Below, in pieces: positions 49,576 to 58,470 of a DNA stretch of 64,000 nt. The stretch's first letter is position 1, and each line of letters starts with the position of its first letter. The stretch is taken from positions 62,001-126,000 of the forward strand of contig NZ_JAPVBG010000002.1 in the NCBI RefSeq assembly GCF_026967805.1. Direction: 5' to 3'. The DNA is from Blastococcus sp. VKM Ac-2987 (GTDB lineage: Bacteria > Actinomycetota > Actinomycetes > Mycobacteriales > Geodermatophilaceae). Both the position numbers and the translations under genes were made by a program. The notes under the pieces are model-generated. The model was not told where the DNA came from, did not search any database, and saw nothing but the letters and a program-made list of their open reading frames with translations.

Positions 49576-51204
49576 TCAGCGCGGGACGATGCCAGACCGC
49601 TGCACGATCCCGGCCGCGGCGGTCCCCGCCGGCAGGGTGCCGAGGACGGTTCCGGCCTCCCCGCCCAGGCGGGAGGCGCAGAAGGCGTCGGCCACCGCCG
49701 CCGGGGCGTGCCGCAGCAGCAGCGAGCCCTGCAGGCACAGCGCGAGCAGCCCGGCGACCCGCCGGGCGCGGAAGGGCAGCCCGTCGCGGTTCCCGAGCTC
49801 GGCCGACAGCCCCTTCACGGCGTCGTCGAACCGCCGGTCGGCGCCGCGCGCCAGCTCGATCTCGGCCGAGACGGCGGCCAGCGACTCCGACGAGCGCTCC
49901 AGGGCGCGCAGCACGTCGAGCGCGATGACGTTGCCCGAGCCCTCCCAGATGGAGTTCAGCGGCGCCTGCCGGTAGAGCCGCGGCAGCCCCGACTCCTCGA
50001 CGTAGCCGTTGCCGCCGAGGACCTCCATGGCCTCGGCCACGACGCCGGGCGTGCGCTTGCAGACCCAGTACTTGGCCGCCGCCCCCGCGAGCCGCAGGAA
50101 GGCCGCCTCCCCGGCGTCCACCGCCGCGGCCAGCCGGATGCCGAGCGCGGTGGCGGCCTCGCTCTCCACGGCGAGATCGGCGAGCACGTTCTGCATGAGC
50201 GGCTGGTCGGCCAGCAGGGCTCCGAAGGCCCGGCGGTGCCGGGCGTGGTGGATCGCCTGCGTCAGGGCCGCCCGGACCGTCGCGGCCGAACCGAGGACGC
50301 AGTCCAGCCGGGTCGTGCTGACCATCTCGATGATCGCGGGGACGCCGCGACCGGGCTCCCCCACCAGCCAGCCGGTGGTGCCGTCGAACTCCACCTCGCT
50401 GGAGGCGTTGGAGCGGTCGCCCAGCTTGTCCTTGAGCCGCTGCAGCCGGAACACGTTGCGGCTTCCGTCGGGCAGCACCCGCGGGACGGCGAAGCATGAG
50501 ACGCCCTCCTCCAGCCGGGCGAGCACGAGGAACAGGTCGCCCATCGGCGCCGACGTGAACCACTTGTGGCCGGTGAGCGCGTAGCTCCCGTCGGGCCGGG
50601 CGACGGCCCGCGTGGTGTTGGCGCGGACGTCGGAGCCGCCCTGCTTCTCGGTCATCCCCATGCCGGCGACCAGGCCGCTCTTGGCCGCCGGCGGGGTCAG
50701 GCCGAACTCGTAGGCGCGCGCGGTGAGGCCGGGTTCGTAGCGGGCGGCGAGCTCCGGGGCGCCGCGCAGCGCCGGGACGACGGCGTAGGTCATGGTGGTC
50801 GGGCAGCCGTGGCCCATCTCGACCTGCGTCCAGCCGAGGTAGCCCACCGCGCGGCGCACGTGGGCGTGCGGGTCACCGCCGTCCTGGTCCGCCCACGGGG
50901 CGCCGCCGAGGCCGTGCTGCATGGCCGTGCGCATCAGCTCGTGCCAGGCCGGGTGGAACTCCACCTCGTCCACCCGGTGGCCGTACCGGTCGTGGGTGCG
51001 CAGCGTGGGCGGGTTCTCGTTCGCCAGCCGGCCCCACTCCTGGGCCTGCGCGCTGCCCGCGAGCTCCCCGAGGTCGCGCAGGGACCGCAGCGTGGCCTCG
51101 TCGGCGTGCCGGGTGCACGCCTCGGCGAGCGCGGCGTCCCCGGCGATCGGGTCGTGCCCGACCAGCGACGGGACCTGGTTGGTGACCTCGTGGGTGGCGG
51201 TCAT
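49576..51204 (-). CDS. AidB-like acyl-CoA dehydrogenase
   Basis: A 542-residue acyl-CoA dehydrogenase of the long AidB type. MGMTEKQGGSDVRANTTRAV, GHKWFTSAPMGDLFLVLARL, STTRLDCVLGSAATVRAAL and VLGGNGYVEESGLPRLYRQAP are characteristic, and the C-terminal extension beyond 400 residues is an AidB feature. E. coli AidB protects DNA from alkylation, but actinobacterial relatives may act on isovaleryl-type acyl-CoA. A minus-strand -10 TAGCGT (51211-51216) ends six bases before ATG 51204, so it is leaderless. Its stop lies 1 bp from the GTG of the downstream EAL gene, suggesting cotranscription. Confidence 0.92.
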   Translation of the reverse strand: MTATHEVTNQVPSLVGHDPIAGDAALAEACTRHADEATLRSLRDLGELAGSAQAQEWGRLANENPPTLRTHDRYGHRVDEVEFHPAWHELMRTAMQHGLGGAPWADQDGGDPHAHVRRAVGYLGWTQVEMGHGCPTTMTYAVVPALRGAPELAARYEPGLTARAYEFGLTPPAAKSGLVAGMGMTEKQGGSDVRANTTRAVARPDGSYALTGHKWFTSAPMGDLFLVLARLEEGVSCFAVPRVLPDGSRNVFRLQRLKDKLGDRSNASSEVEFDGTTGWLVGEPGRGVPAIIEMVSTTRLDCVLGSAATVRAALTQAIHHARHRRAFGALLADQPLMQNVLADLAVESEAATALGIRLAAAVDAGEAAFLRLAGAAAKYWVCKRTPGVVAEAMEVLGGNGYVEESGLPRLYRQAPLNSIWEGSGNVIALDVLRALERSSESLAAVSAEIELARGADRRFDDAVKGLSAELGNRDGLPFRARRVAGLLALCLQGSLLLRHAPAAVADAFCASRLGGEAGTVLGTLPAGTAAAGIVQRSGIVPR

Positions 51205-51210
51205 GCCCGC

Positions 51211-51216
51211 ACGCTA
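51211..51216 (-). promoter_or_regulatory. -10 element of the acyl-CoA dehydrogenase leaderless promoter
   Basis: TAGCGT on the minus strand ends six bases before ATG 51204; no ribosome binding site is present. Confidence 0.5.
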
Positions 51217-51275
51217 ACCGGCGCCCGCGCGTGGCCGTGCCCGCCGTTCCCCGGCGGGGCGGCGCGGGGAAGGGC

Positions 51276-51665
51276 TCAGCGGCGCACCAGGCGGCCCAGG
51301 GCCAGGCGCGCCGGCGGGGCGTAGGCCAGCACGACCGGTGCCGGCCCGGAGAGCCGCAGGCCGGTGGTCGTGCCGCCGTCCGGCCCGTCGGACACCCAGT
51401 GCAGCAGCGACAGGCGCAGCGGGCCGACCGCCACGTGCCACGACCACCGGCGGGCGGCCTCGTCGACGTGCTCGACGGTGACGGGCACGGCCAGCCCCAG
51501 CGGGCCGCGCACCCGGCCGGAGACCCCGCCGGTCAGCCGCTCGACCGGCAGCTCCACGCCGGTGATCTGCGGCGACCACTCCGGCCAGCGGGCGGGGACG
51601 GCGTAGCGGTCCCAGACCTCGTCGGGGGAAGCGGTCCCGGTCGCGCGCAGGGTGAGGGTCGTCAC
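51276..51665 (-). CDS. SRPBCC (START-like) family protein
   Basis: A 129-residue small-ligand-binding fold. SPDEVWDRYAVPARWPEWSPQI is the typical first helix and strand of SRPBCC polyketide-cyclase-like proteins, with WSWHVAVGPLRLSLLHWV and the C-terminal amphipathic helix APPARLALGRLVRR. It could bind a lipid or hydrophobic ligand; no substrate is implied. GTG 51665 lacks a clear ribosome binding site. It follows cinA in the same direction with a 43-bp gap. Confidence 0.8.
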   Translation of the reverse strand: MTTLTLRATGTASPDEVWDRYAVPARWPEWSPQITGVELPVERLTGGVSGRVRGPLGLAVPVTVEHVDEAARRWSWHVAVGPLRLSLLHWVSDGPDGGTTTGLRLSGPAPVVLAYAPPARLALGRLVRR

Positions 51666-51708
51666 GGCGAGGGGGTGCCCGCGAGGGGCGGGACGGACAC
51701 CTGCCGGA

Positions 51709-52992
51709 TCAGGCGGGCGGGCCGCCCAGCAGCAGCTCGCGCAGCAGGTGCATAGCCATCGTGACGGACCGGTCCCGGACGGCCGACCGGGACCCGGGCA
51801 GCGCCAGCGACCGCGTCCGCTCGCCGTCGGGGCCGAGCACGCACAGGTGCACCGTGCCCACCGGCTTCTCCGCCGTCCCCCCGCCGGGGCCGGCCACCCC
51901 GGTGATGCCGACGCCGACGTCGGCGCCGAACCGGGACCGCGCCCCCTCGGCGAGGGCGCGGGCGACCGGGGGGCTCACGGCACCGTGCTCGGCGAGGACC
52001 GCGGTGGGGACGCCGAGCAGCTGCTCCTTGGCGTCGTCGGCGTAGGCCACCACCCCGCCGAGCACCGCGGCCGAGGCGCCGGGGCGCTCGGTGAGCCGCG
52101 CCGCCAGGAGGCCACCGGTGCACGACTCGGCGGTCGCCACCGTCAGGTCCCGCCCGGTCAGCGCCGCCGCGACGAGCTCGTCGAGGGTGGGCCCGGTGGA
52201 GAAGAGGGTGCCGGCGTACCGCTCGCCGAGGACCGCGGCGAAGCGGTCGTAGGCGGGCTGGGCGGCGGCGGGGAAGCGCGTCACGATCTCCAGCTCGCCC
52301 TCGCGCAGGCACGTGGTGATCTCCAGCTCGGCGAGCTCGGGCTCGACCTCCCGGAGCGTGGCGGCCAGCTGCGCCTCGAGGGTGCCCCACAGCCGGAGCG
52401 TCTCCTGCCGGAGCTCCGTAGCGCCGGACAACGCCGCGCGGACGGGTTCCGCCGCGACCGACGCCGGCCACATGCCGCGCAGCTCCCCGGGCGGCCCGGG
52501 CAGCACGAGCACCGGCGGGCCGGTGCGGCCCGCCGCGGGGGGCACCACCAGGCCCGGGGCGGTGCCCACTGGTTCGAGGACCGTGGCGCCGTCGGGGACC
52601 AGGGCCTGCTTGCGGACGCCCGCCGCGGTCGCCGCCGGGTCCGAACGCCAGCCGCGGCGGGCCATCAGCCGCTCGACGACCTGCCCGACCCGCTCCTCCA
52701 GCCCGGGGTCGACGGCCGAGGGACGGCCCTGGAACTCGCCGACCACCTGCGCGGTCAGGTCGTCGGCGGTGGGCCCGAGCCCGCCGGTGGTGATGATCAG
52801 GTCGGCGCCGGTAGCGGTCAGGAAGGCCAGCGCGGCCAGGAGGTCCTCGGGCCGGTCCCCGACCACCACGACGTGGCCGACGTCGACGCCGGCCCGCCGC
52901 AGCTGCTCGGCGAGCCAGGGACCGTTCCGGTCGGCGACCCGACCGGTGAGGACCTCGGTCCCGGTGACGACGATTCCCGCTCGGGTGACCAC
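51709..52992 (-). CDS. cinA: CinA family protein (ADP-ribose pyrophosphatase / NMN deamidase)
   Basis: A 427-residue two-domain CinA. The N-terminal MoCF-like COG1058 domain (about 1-170; VVTGTEVLTGRVADRNG, TTGGLGPTADDLT) is an ADP-ribose pyrophosphatase. The C-terminal PncC domain (about 270-425; VATAESCTGGLLAARLT, VVAYADDAKEQLLGV, ALAEGARSRFGADVGVGITGVAGPGG) deamidates NMN. It recycles NAD breakdown products. A minus-strand -10 TAGGGT (52999-53004) ends six bases before GTG 52992, a leaderless start. The SRPBCC gene follows. Confidence 0.94.
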   Translation of the reverse strand: MVTRAGIVVTGTEVLTGRVADRNGPWLAEQLRRAGVDVGHVVVVGDRPEDLLAALAFLTATGADLIITTGGLGPTADDLTAQVVGEFQGRPSAVDPGLEERVGQVVERLMARRGWRSDPAATAAGVRKQALVPDGATVLEPVGTAPGLVVPPAAGRTGPPVLVLPGPPGELRGMWPASVAAEPVRAALSGATELRQETLRLWGTLEAQLAATLREVEPELAELEITTCLREGELEIVTRFPAAAQPAYDRFAAVLGERYAGTLFSTGPTLDELVAAALTGRDLTVATAESCTGGLLAARLTERPGASAAVLGGVVAYADDAKEQLLGVPTAVLAEHGAVSPPVARALAEGARSRFGADVGVGITGVAGPGGGTAEKPVGTVHLCVLGPDGERTRSLALPGSRSAVRDRSVTMAMHLLRELLLGGPPA

Positions 52993-52998
52993 GGCCCG

Positions 52999-53004
52999 AC
53001 CCTA
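52999..53004 (-). promoter_or_regulatory. -10 element of the cinA leaderless promoter
   Basis: TAGGGT on the minus strand ends six bases before GTG 52992. Confidence 0.5.
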
Positions 53005-53133
53005 GGCGTGCCGCTTCCGGCGCACGACCGACGCGGTCCCCGGGTGGCGTGCGGACGCGGGCACCCGCCGCCGCTAGCGTGCGGGGGCACCGCACCGACC
53101 GGTTCCCGCCGGAGCCGTCCCGAGGAGGCACCC

Positions 53134-53892
53134 GTGAGCACGCCGTCCGACCCGCAGACCCCCGCCCCGGGCACGGGTTTCGCGCAGCCCGACACGGCGG
53201 AGATCCCCGTGGTCGCACCCGCCGCGGCCAGGACGACGGTGCAGCAGCTCCCGCCGCCCTCCTCGCCGAGGGCCGGGTCCGAGTCCACGTCGGCGTCGGG
53301 AGCCACGTCGGCGTCGGCAGCTCCGTCCGCGTCCGTGCCGCAGCCGGACCCCGCGACGGCGCCGCAGCCCACCGGCCCGGTCGACTTCGTCCCCGGCCCG
53401 CCCGGCGCCGGCTCCCCTGCTCCGCCGGCCCAGCCGGCGACGTCGTCCTGGCCGGAGATCCTCGAGGCCGGTGAGTCCGCGGACGAGGCCGCGGCCACGA
53501 AGCAGCCGCGCGCCCCCCGGGACCGCACCGCGCTCGCCGGCGCGGGGCTGGTGGCGCTCGCCCTGGTGCTGCTCCAGCTGGGGCTGGCCCTGGCGTTCGG
53601 CACCGGGTCGTTCTGGTCGGCCATCCCGCTGTGGTCGGCGTTCGCCACCGGCTGCGTCCTCCTGGGCCTCGCCGGGTTCGCCGGGCTGGTGCCGACCGGC
53701 CGGCGGCTGGGCGAGCGCACCGGCCGGCGGATCGCCGCCGGCGGCCTGGCCGGCCTCGCGGTGTTCTGGGTGCTCGTCGTGCTGCCGAACGCCGACACCG
53801 ACCGCGGTTTCCTGCACACCGCCGCACTCGCCGCTCTCGGCGGCGCGGTGTGGCTCGCCACGGGTCGCGCCGACCGGACCGCCGCGGGGTGA
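53134..53892 (+). CDS. Pro/Ser-rich membrane protein with C-terminal helices, unknown
   Basis: A 252-residue protein. The first 130 residues are Pro/Ala/Ser-rich and disordered, with repeats of SAS and ATSAS. Four hydrophobic helices follow (about 134-155, 160-180, 195-215 and 225-242). GAGGAGG stands 5-11 bp before GTG 53134, a strong ribosome binding site. The disordered Ser/Thr-rich N-terminus beside two Ser/Thr kinase genes could be a phosphorylation target, but only position suggests this. I recognise no family. Confidence 0.75.
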   Translation: MSTPSDPQTPAPGTGFAQPDTAEIPVVAPAAARTTVQQLPPPSSPRAGSESTSASGATSASAAPSASVPQPDPATAPQPTGPVDFVPGPPGAGSPAPPAQPATSSWPEILEAGESADEAAATKQPRAPRDRTALAGAGLVALALVLLQLGLALAFGTGSFWSAIPLWSAFATGCVLLGLAGFAGLVPTGRRLGERTGRRIAAGGLAGLAVFWVLVVLPNADTDRGFLHTAALAALGGAVWLATGRADRTAAG

Positions 53893-53896
53893 GCGG

Positions 53897-55486
53897 CTAG
53901 GTCGCCCGGCTCAGGCCGCGACCCCGTCCGTTGGCGGCCCCGTTGCCGTTCCCGCCGGCATTGCCGTTGCCGCTGCCGTTGCCGTTCCCGCCCGCGTTGC
54001 CGTTCCCGCCCGCGTTGCCGTTCCCGCCCGCATTGCCGTTGCCGTTCCCGCCGGGGTTGCCGGGCGGCTCGTCGTCGGCCCCGTCGTCGCTGTCGTCGTC
54101 CCCCTGGTCCTGCTCGCCGTCGGGGACCGGTCCGGGGTCCACCGGGAGGGGGACCACGGGCGCCGGGGCGGGGACCACGGGCGCCGGGTCCGGCGCCGGG
54201 ACCGGCTCGGGGTCGGGCGGTGCGATCGCGTAGGTGACGGTGACGACGGAGCCGCGGGTCAGCGTGCCCACCGGGCCGAGGTCGAGCACGTGGTCGGCGG
54301 GCACGGCCGAGCTCTCCGCCCCGACCAGGTCCACGCCCAGCCCGGCGGCGGTCAGCTCGGCCGCCACGTCGGCGACCGGCCGCCCGAGGTGGTCGGAGGC
54401 GGCGAGCACCACGGTCTCCGGAGCCTCGGTGGTACCGGTTCCGGGGCCGACCGGGGCGTCGCCCCACACCTGCAGCGCGGCCACGCCGAGCCCCGCGCCG
54501 ATCAGGAGCGCGGCGAGCGGGGCGACGAGCCGCCGGCGGGCAGGACGCGGTGCCGGAGCACTCGCGCCGGCGGAGGCGGCGGGGAACGCGGTGGCGGCGA
54601 AGGCCCGCGTGTCGCCGCGCGGGGCCACCGGCGGCAGCGGCCGGCCGGCGCGGATGTCGTCGACGGCGTCCCGGAACGCGGCACCGTCGGGGAAACGCTC
54701 GGCCGGGTCCTTCAGCAGGGCCCGGTCGATGAGCGCGCGCACCTGCGCGGGGACGTCGGCCGGCAGCGGGTCGGGCACCTCCCGGAGCTGGCGCAGGGCG
54801 ATCTGCACCGAGTTCTCGCCGTCGAAGGCCCGGCGCCCGGCGAGGCACTCGTAGCCGATCATGCCCAGCGCGTAGACGTCGCTGGCCGGGCCGGCCTTGC
54901 TGCCGGCGGCCTGCTCGGGGGAGAGGTAGTGCGCGGTGCCCACCACCTGCCCGGTCTGGGTCAGCGGTGCGCTGGCGGCCGACCAGGCGATGCCGAAGTC
55001 GGTGATCTTCACGGTGCCGTCGGTGCCCACCAGCACGTTCCCCGGCTTGACGTCCCGGTGCACCAGCCCGGCGTCGTGCGCGGCGGCCAGGCCGGCGGCC
55101 GTCTGGCGCAGCACCTCCAGGGTGCGGGCGACGGTGAGCCGCCCCTCCCGCTCCAGGAGCTGCGCGAGCGACTCGCCCTCGACCAGCTCCATCACCAGGT
55201 AGGCCAGCGGCTCCCCGTCGTCCGCGACGCCCTCGCCGTAGTCGAACAGCGCCGCGATGTTGCGGTGGGTCAGCAGCGCGCTGTGCTGGGCCTCGGCGCG
55301 GAACCGGGCCACGAACGTGGCGTCGCCGGTGTACTCGCTGCGCAGCACCTTCGCCGCGACGGGCCGCCGGAGGACGACGTCGCGCGCCCGCCACACCTGG
55401 CCCATGCCGCCGGTGGCGAGCAGGGAGAGCAGCTCGTAGCGGCCGCCGAGCAGTCTCGTCGAGGGCGGCCGGCGCCCCGCCGTCAC
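53897..55486 (-). CDS. PASTA Ser/Thr protein kinase with Gly-Asn repeat tail (second of a pair)
   Basis: A 529-residue receptor kinase. The cytoplasmic kinase domain (about 15-275) has LATGGMGQVW (Gly-rich loop), Lys46 in VAAKVL, HRDVKPGNVLV (catalytic loop), DFGIAW and LSPEQAAG. Activity looks intact. A membrane helix (about 313-333; LVAPLAALLIGAGLGVAAL) leads to one extracytoplasmic PASTA domain (about 350-415; LGRPVADVAAELTAAGL). An Asp-rich segment and a tandem GGNGNGNAGGNGNA-type tail follow. A cell-wall or secreted-ligand sensor is likely. GTG 55486 overlaps the upstream kinase stop by 4 bp. The stop is TAG. Confidence 0.9.
   Translation of the reverse strand: MTAGRRPPSTRLLGGRYELLSLLATGGMGQVWRARDVVLRRPVAAKVLRSEYTGDATFVARFRAEAQHSALLTHRNIAALFDYGEGVADDGEPLAYLVMELVEGESLAQLLEREGRLTVARTLEVLRQTAAGLAAAHDAGLVHRDVKPGNVLVGTDGTVKITDFGIAWSAASAPLTQTGQVVGTAHYLSPEQAAGSKAGPASDVYALGMIGYECLAGRRAFDGENSVQIALRQLREVPDPLPADVPAQVRALIDRALLKDPAERFPDGAAFRDAVDDIRAGRPLPPVAPRGDTRAFAATAFPAASAGASAPAPRPARRRLVAPLAALLIGAGLGVAALQVWGDAPVGPGTGTTEAPETVVLAASDHLGRPVADVAAELTAAGLGVDLVGAESSAVPADHVLDLGPVGTLTRGSVVTVTYAIAPPDPEPVPAPDPAPVVPAPAPVVPLPVDPGPVPDGEQDQGDDDSDDGADDEPPGNPGGNGNGNAGGNGNAGGNGNAGGNGNGSGNGNAGGNGNGAANGRGRGLSRAT
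53941..54063. repeat. Tandem repeat encoding the Gly-Asn tail
   Basis: Units close to GCGTTGCCGTTCCCGCCC (18 bp), plus shorter GTTGCC pieces, repeat across this stretch inside the kinase C-terminus. Copy number probably varies among strains. Confidence 0.75.
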
Positions 55487-57132
55487 GGAGCGGGGGGCGC
55501 GGTCGACGGCGCTGACGTCGTCGTAGGGGGCGGGGGCGAGGACGAGGTGGGGGTCGACGTCGAGGTCGACGTGGGGGCCGCGCTGGTCGACGTGGCCGTC
55601 GTCGTCCCGGTCGGCGTCGTCGCGGTCGGCTCGGTCGCCGTCTCCTCGGGCGGCTCGCTGGTGGTCGTCGCCGGGAGCGTGGGGGTCGTCGTCGCCGCCG
55701 GCGTGGGAGGGGGTGGAGCCACCGGCTCGGTCGTGCGCCGCGTGGTCGACGGCGCGGGGCGCTCCACCGCCGCGCCGGTCACCACCGAGCCGCGGGGCTC
55801 CTCGCGCTGCTGGGGCGCGGCCGCGGCGTAGCGGACGACCACCCGGTCGCCGTTCTGCAGGGGACGGCCCGCGGGCGAGATCCCGGTCACCCGGTCGGGG
55901 ACGACGTCGTCGCGGACCTCGGCCCGCACGGTGACGGTCAGCCCCAGCGCGGCCAGCCGCTCGGCGACCTCGCCCACCGGCCGGCCCAGGTAGTCGCCCT
56001 CCGCCAGGACGAGGCTGCCCGCGAGGCGCTGCTCGGCGGCCACCGGGCTCGGAGGCGGCGGCCCGTCGGTGAGCGACTGCAGCACGGCCGCGCTGATCCC
56101 CGCCCCGGCCAGCAGGCCCAGCAGCGGCAGGAGCACCACGGTCGCCCTCCCGCGCCGGCGGGCTCCCGGCGGACGCGCGACGCCGAGCTCGGTCGGTGCC
56201 CCCGACGGGTGCGCCCCGGCCGGGCGGGACCCGCCGGCCCGGCGCCGCCGGGGCCGCGGCCGGTCCGCGCCGGTGGTCGCGTACCGGGGCCGGCGGCCGG
56301 CCTGCAGGTCGGCGACGGCCGCGGCGAAGCTGGCGCCGTCCGGGATGCGGGCGTCGGGGTCCTTGACCAGGGCGTGGCCGATCAGGGTCCGGACGCCGGG
56401 GGGCAGCCCGCCGGGCAGCGGGTCGGGGTCCTCCCGCACCTGCTTGAGCGCGATGGTGACGGCGTTGTCGCCCTCGAACGCCGGGTGCCCGGTGAGGCAC
56501 TCGTAGCCGATCAGCCCGAGGGCGTAGACGTCGCTGGCGGGGGTGGCGTGCCGCCCCTCGGCCTGCTCGGGGGACAGGTACTGCGGCGTGCCGATGACCT
56601 GGCCGGTACGGGTGAGCGCCACGCTGCGCGCCGACCAGGCGATGCCGAAGTCGGTGATCTTCACCGTGCCGTCGGGGCGGACCAGGATGTTCCCGGGCTT
56701 GACGTCGCGGTGCACCATGCCGAGCCGGTGGGCCTCGGCCAGCCCCGAGGCGGTCTGGTGCAGCAGCGACAGCGTCGTCTCCGGGCGGAGCGGGCCCTCG
56801 CGCCGGAGCAGGGCCGACAGCGGCTCCCCCTCCACCAGCTCCATCACCAGGTAGGCGAGCGTCTCCCCCGACCCGTCCTGGGCGGTCTCCTCCCCGTAGT
56901 CGAAGACCGCCGCGATGTTCGGGTTCCCGAGCGAGGCGGCGTGCTGCGCCTCGGCGCGGAAGCGGGCGACGAAGGTCGGGTCGCCGGTGTACTCGCTGCG
57001 CAGGACCTTCACGGCGACCGGGCGGTCCAGTGCGGTGTCCAGCGCCCGCCAGACCTGGCCCATGCCGCCGGCGGCGATCAGCTGGTGCAGTTCGTAGCGG
57101 TTGCCCAGGCACCTGCGTCCCGGTTCCACCAC
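55483..57132 (-). CDS. PASTA Ser/Thr protein kinase with Thr/Pro-rich tail (first of a pair)
   Basis: A 549-residue receptor kinase. Kinase domain (about 12-270): IAAGGMGQVWRA, Lys42 in VAVKVL, HRDVKPGNILVRPDGTVKI, DFGIAWSA, LSPEQAEG. A helix (about 330-350; VVLLPLLGLLAGAGISAAVL) is followed by one PASTA domain (about 372-436; LGRPVGEVAERLAALGL). A roughly 100-residue Thr/Pro/Ser-rich tail ends the protein and may be glycosylated or span the wall. GTG 57132 follows AGGAG at 8 bp. The two kinases share a 55% or so identical core by eye, overlap by 4 bp and probably arose by duplication. Confidence 0.9.
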   Translation of the reverse strand: MVEPGRRCLGNRYELHQLIAAGGMGQVWRALDTALDRPVAVKVLRSEYTGDPTFVARFRAEAQHAASLGNPNIAAVFDYGEETAQDGSGETLAYLVMELVEGEPLSALLRREGPLRPETTLSLLHQTASGLAEAHRLGMVHRDVKPGNILVRPDGTVKITDFGIAWSARSVALTRTGQVIGTPQYLSPEQAEGRHATPASDVYALGLIGYECLTGHPAFEGDNAVTIALKQVREDPDPLPGGLPPGVRTLIGHALVKDPDARIPDGASFAAAVADLQAGRRPRYATTGADRPRPRRRRAGGSRPAGAHPSGAPTELGVARPPGARRRGRATVVLLPLLGLLAGAGISAAVLQSLTDGPPPPSPVAAEQRLAGSLVLAEGDYLGRPVGEVAERLAALGLTVTVRAEVRDDVVPDRVTGISPAGRPLQNGDRVVVRYAAAAPQQREEPRGSVVTGAAVERPAPSTTRRTTEPVAPPPPTPAATTTPTLPATTTSEPPEETATEPTATTPTGTTTATSTSAAPTSTSTSTPTSSSPPPPTTTSAPSTAPPAP

Positions 57133-57594
57133 GGAGGTCGCTCCTCGTCCGGCCCGTGCGCCGGGCCCTGTCCGTCCGGGGAACCGCGCAGCACCCCGAC
57201 GTCTGGTGTCCAGCCCGGGCCCGGGCTACACATCACGGTTCGGCCACATCGTCCCCGACGGGTGCGGGTGCTCCGGACCGGTCCTGCTGCGACGCTCGCC
57301 ATCCCCGGCGTGCCGGTTGCGCCGCGTAGGCGCGGCGCCACGTCGTCGCTCGCTCCTCGACCCGCTCCGCGGTCGTCCCGTCATCGCCGCGACCCGGGTC
57401 GACCCCCATCGGACAGGGTGGAGCCGGGTGCGCAGCCGGCTCCACCTCGCCGCGCCCGGGTCGACCCGGTGGCGACGGGCGCCGGAGGGCTCGACCGAGG
57501 ACGCGGACCACGCCCCGGTGCAGCCTGGCAAGGTGACGGCCGACAGGGCCGCGCAGCCGTGGCCGCACCGAACGAGCCGGAAGGCAGGACGACG
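57133..57594. other. Intergenic region between the kinases and the enoyl-CoA hydratase, no gene
   Basis: About 460 bp without a convincing gene: open frames here lack starts or domains. It holds the kinase promoter (a minus-strand start near 57200-57230 is likely) and the repeat/hairpin group at 57393-57467. Confidence 0.5.
57393..57467. repeat. Hairpin flanked by direct repeats
   Basis: CCCGGGTCGACCC occurs at 57393-57405 and 57455-57467, each a near-palindrome (GGGTCGACCC). Between them, GGTGGAGCCGG (57417-57427) pairs perfectly with CCGGCTCCACC (57436-57446). It lies 130-200 bp before the enoyl-CoA hydratase gene. Confidence 0.65.
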
Positions 57595-58371
57595 ATGTCC
57601 GACACCGTGACCCGGGAGGACGCCGGCGGCGTCGCCACCCTCACCCTGCTGCGCGCGGGGCTCACGTCGGCGCTGCGTCAGGACCTGCGCGCCGCGGTCG
57701 AGGACGTCGCGGCGGACGAGTCGGTGCGGGCCGTGCTGCTCACCGGCACCGGTCGGGCGTTCTGCGTGGGCCAGGATCTCGGTGAGCACCTGCAGAAGCT
57801 GCAGGGGGAGGGCGAGCCGCCGCTGTCGGTGGTGGAGCGCGAGTACAACCCGCTGGTGCTGGCGCTGGCCGGGCTCCGGGTGCCGGTCGTCGTCGGCATC
57901 AACGGGGCCTGCGCGGGCGCCGGGCTGGGCATGGCCCTGGCCGGTGACCTCCGGGTCGCGGCCGCCGGGGCCAAGTTCACGACGGCGTTCACCGGCATCG
58001 GGCTGTCCAGCGACTCGGCGCTGGCGGCGCGGCTGGTGCACAGCGTGGGCGGCTCCCGCGCGGCGCAGCTGCTGCTGATGCCCGAGCCGTTCCTGGCCGA
58101 GACCGCCGCGGAGTGGGGGCTGGTGCACCGCGTCGTGGCGCCCGAGCAGGTGCTGCCCGAGGCGCAGGAGCTCGCGATGCGGCTGGCCGCGGGCCCGACC
58201 GCCGCCTACCGCGCGGTGAAGACCGTGCTGGCCACCGCGGCCACCGACTCGCTGGCGGAGACCCTCGCCCTCGAGGCGCGGCTGCAGTCCGAGGTCGGGC
58301 AGACCGCCGACCACCGCGAGGCGGTCGAGGCGTTCCTCGAGAAGCGGGCGCCGCGCTTCACCGGCCGCTGA
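57595..58371 (+). CDS. Enoyl-CoA hydratase/isomerase family protein
   Basis: A 258-residue crotonase-fold protein. AFCVGQDLGEH and GINGACAGAGLGMALAGDLR carry the oxyanion-hole glycine and CoA pocket; TAFTGIGLSSDSALAARLV lies where hydratases place the second glutamate region. Here the usual catalytic Glu pair is not obvious: the position after the GxGL segment reads SSDSA, as in PaaG-type isomerases. A ring-1,2-epoxyphenylacetyl-CoA isomerase-like role is therefore possible. AGGCAGGA stands 5-12 bp before ATG 57595. A terminator follows at 58402-58438. Confidence 0.88.
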   Translation: MSDTVTREDAGGVATLTLLRAGLTSALRQDLRAAVEDVAADESVRAVLLTGTGRAFCVGQDLGEHLQKLQGEGEPPLSVVEREYNPLVLALAGLRVPVVVGINGACAGAGLGMALAGDLRVAAAGAKFTTAFTGIGLSSDSALAARLVHSVGGSRAAQLLLMPEPFLAETAAEWGLVHRVVAPEQVLPEAQELAMRLAAGPTAAYRAVKTVLATAATDSLAETLALEARLQSEVGQTADHREAVEAFLEKRAPRFTGR

Positions 58372-58401
58372 CGCCGGGCCGCTCGCGCCGGGATACGTGC
58401 A

Positions 58402-58438
58402 CCTGCCGTCGGGCGGGCGGGTCCGAGCCGACGGCAGG
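58402..58438. terminator. Hairpin between the hydratase and the small zinc-finger-like gene
   Basis: CCTGCCGTCGG (58402-58412) pairs perfectly with CCGACGGCAGG (58428-58438), between convergent genes. Confidence 0.75.
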
Positions 58439-58470
58439 GCGTCAGGGGGTCGCCGTCGCCGGCGACGTGA

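Noticed and set aside
53941-54063. CRISPR-like array
   Set aside because: The repeats are in frame inside a kinase gene, have no unique spacers and code for Gly-Asn units.
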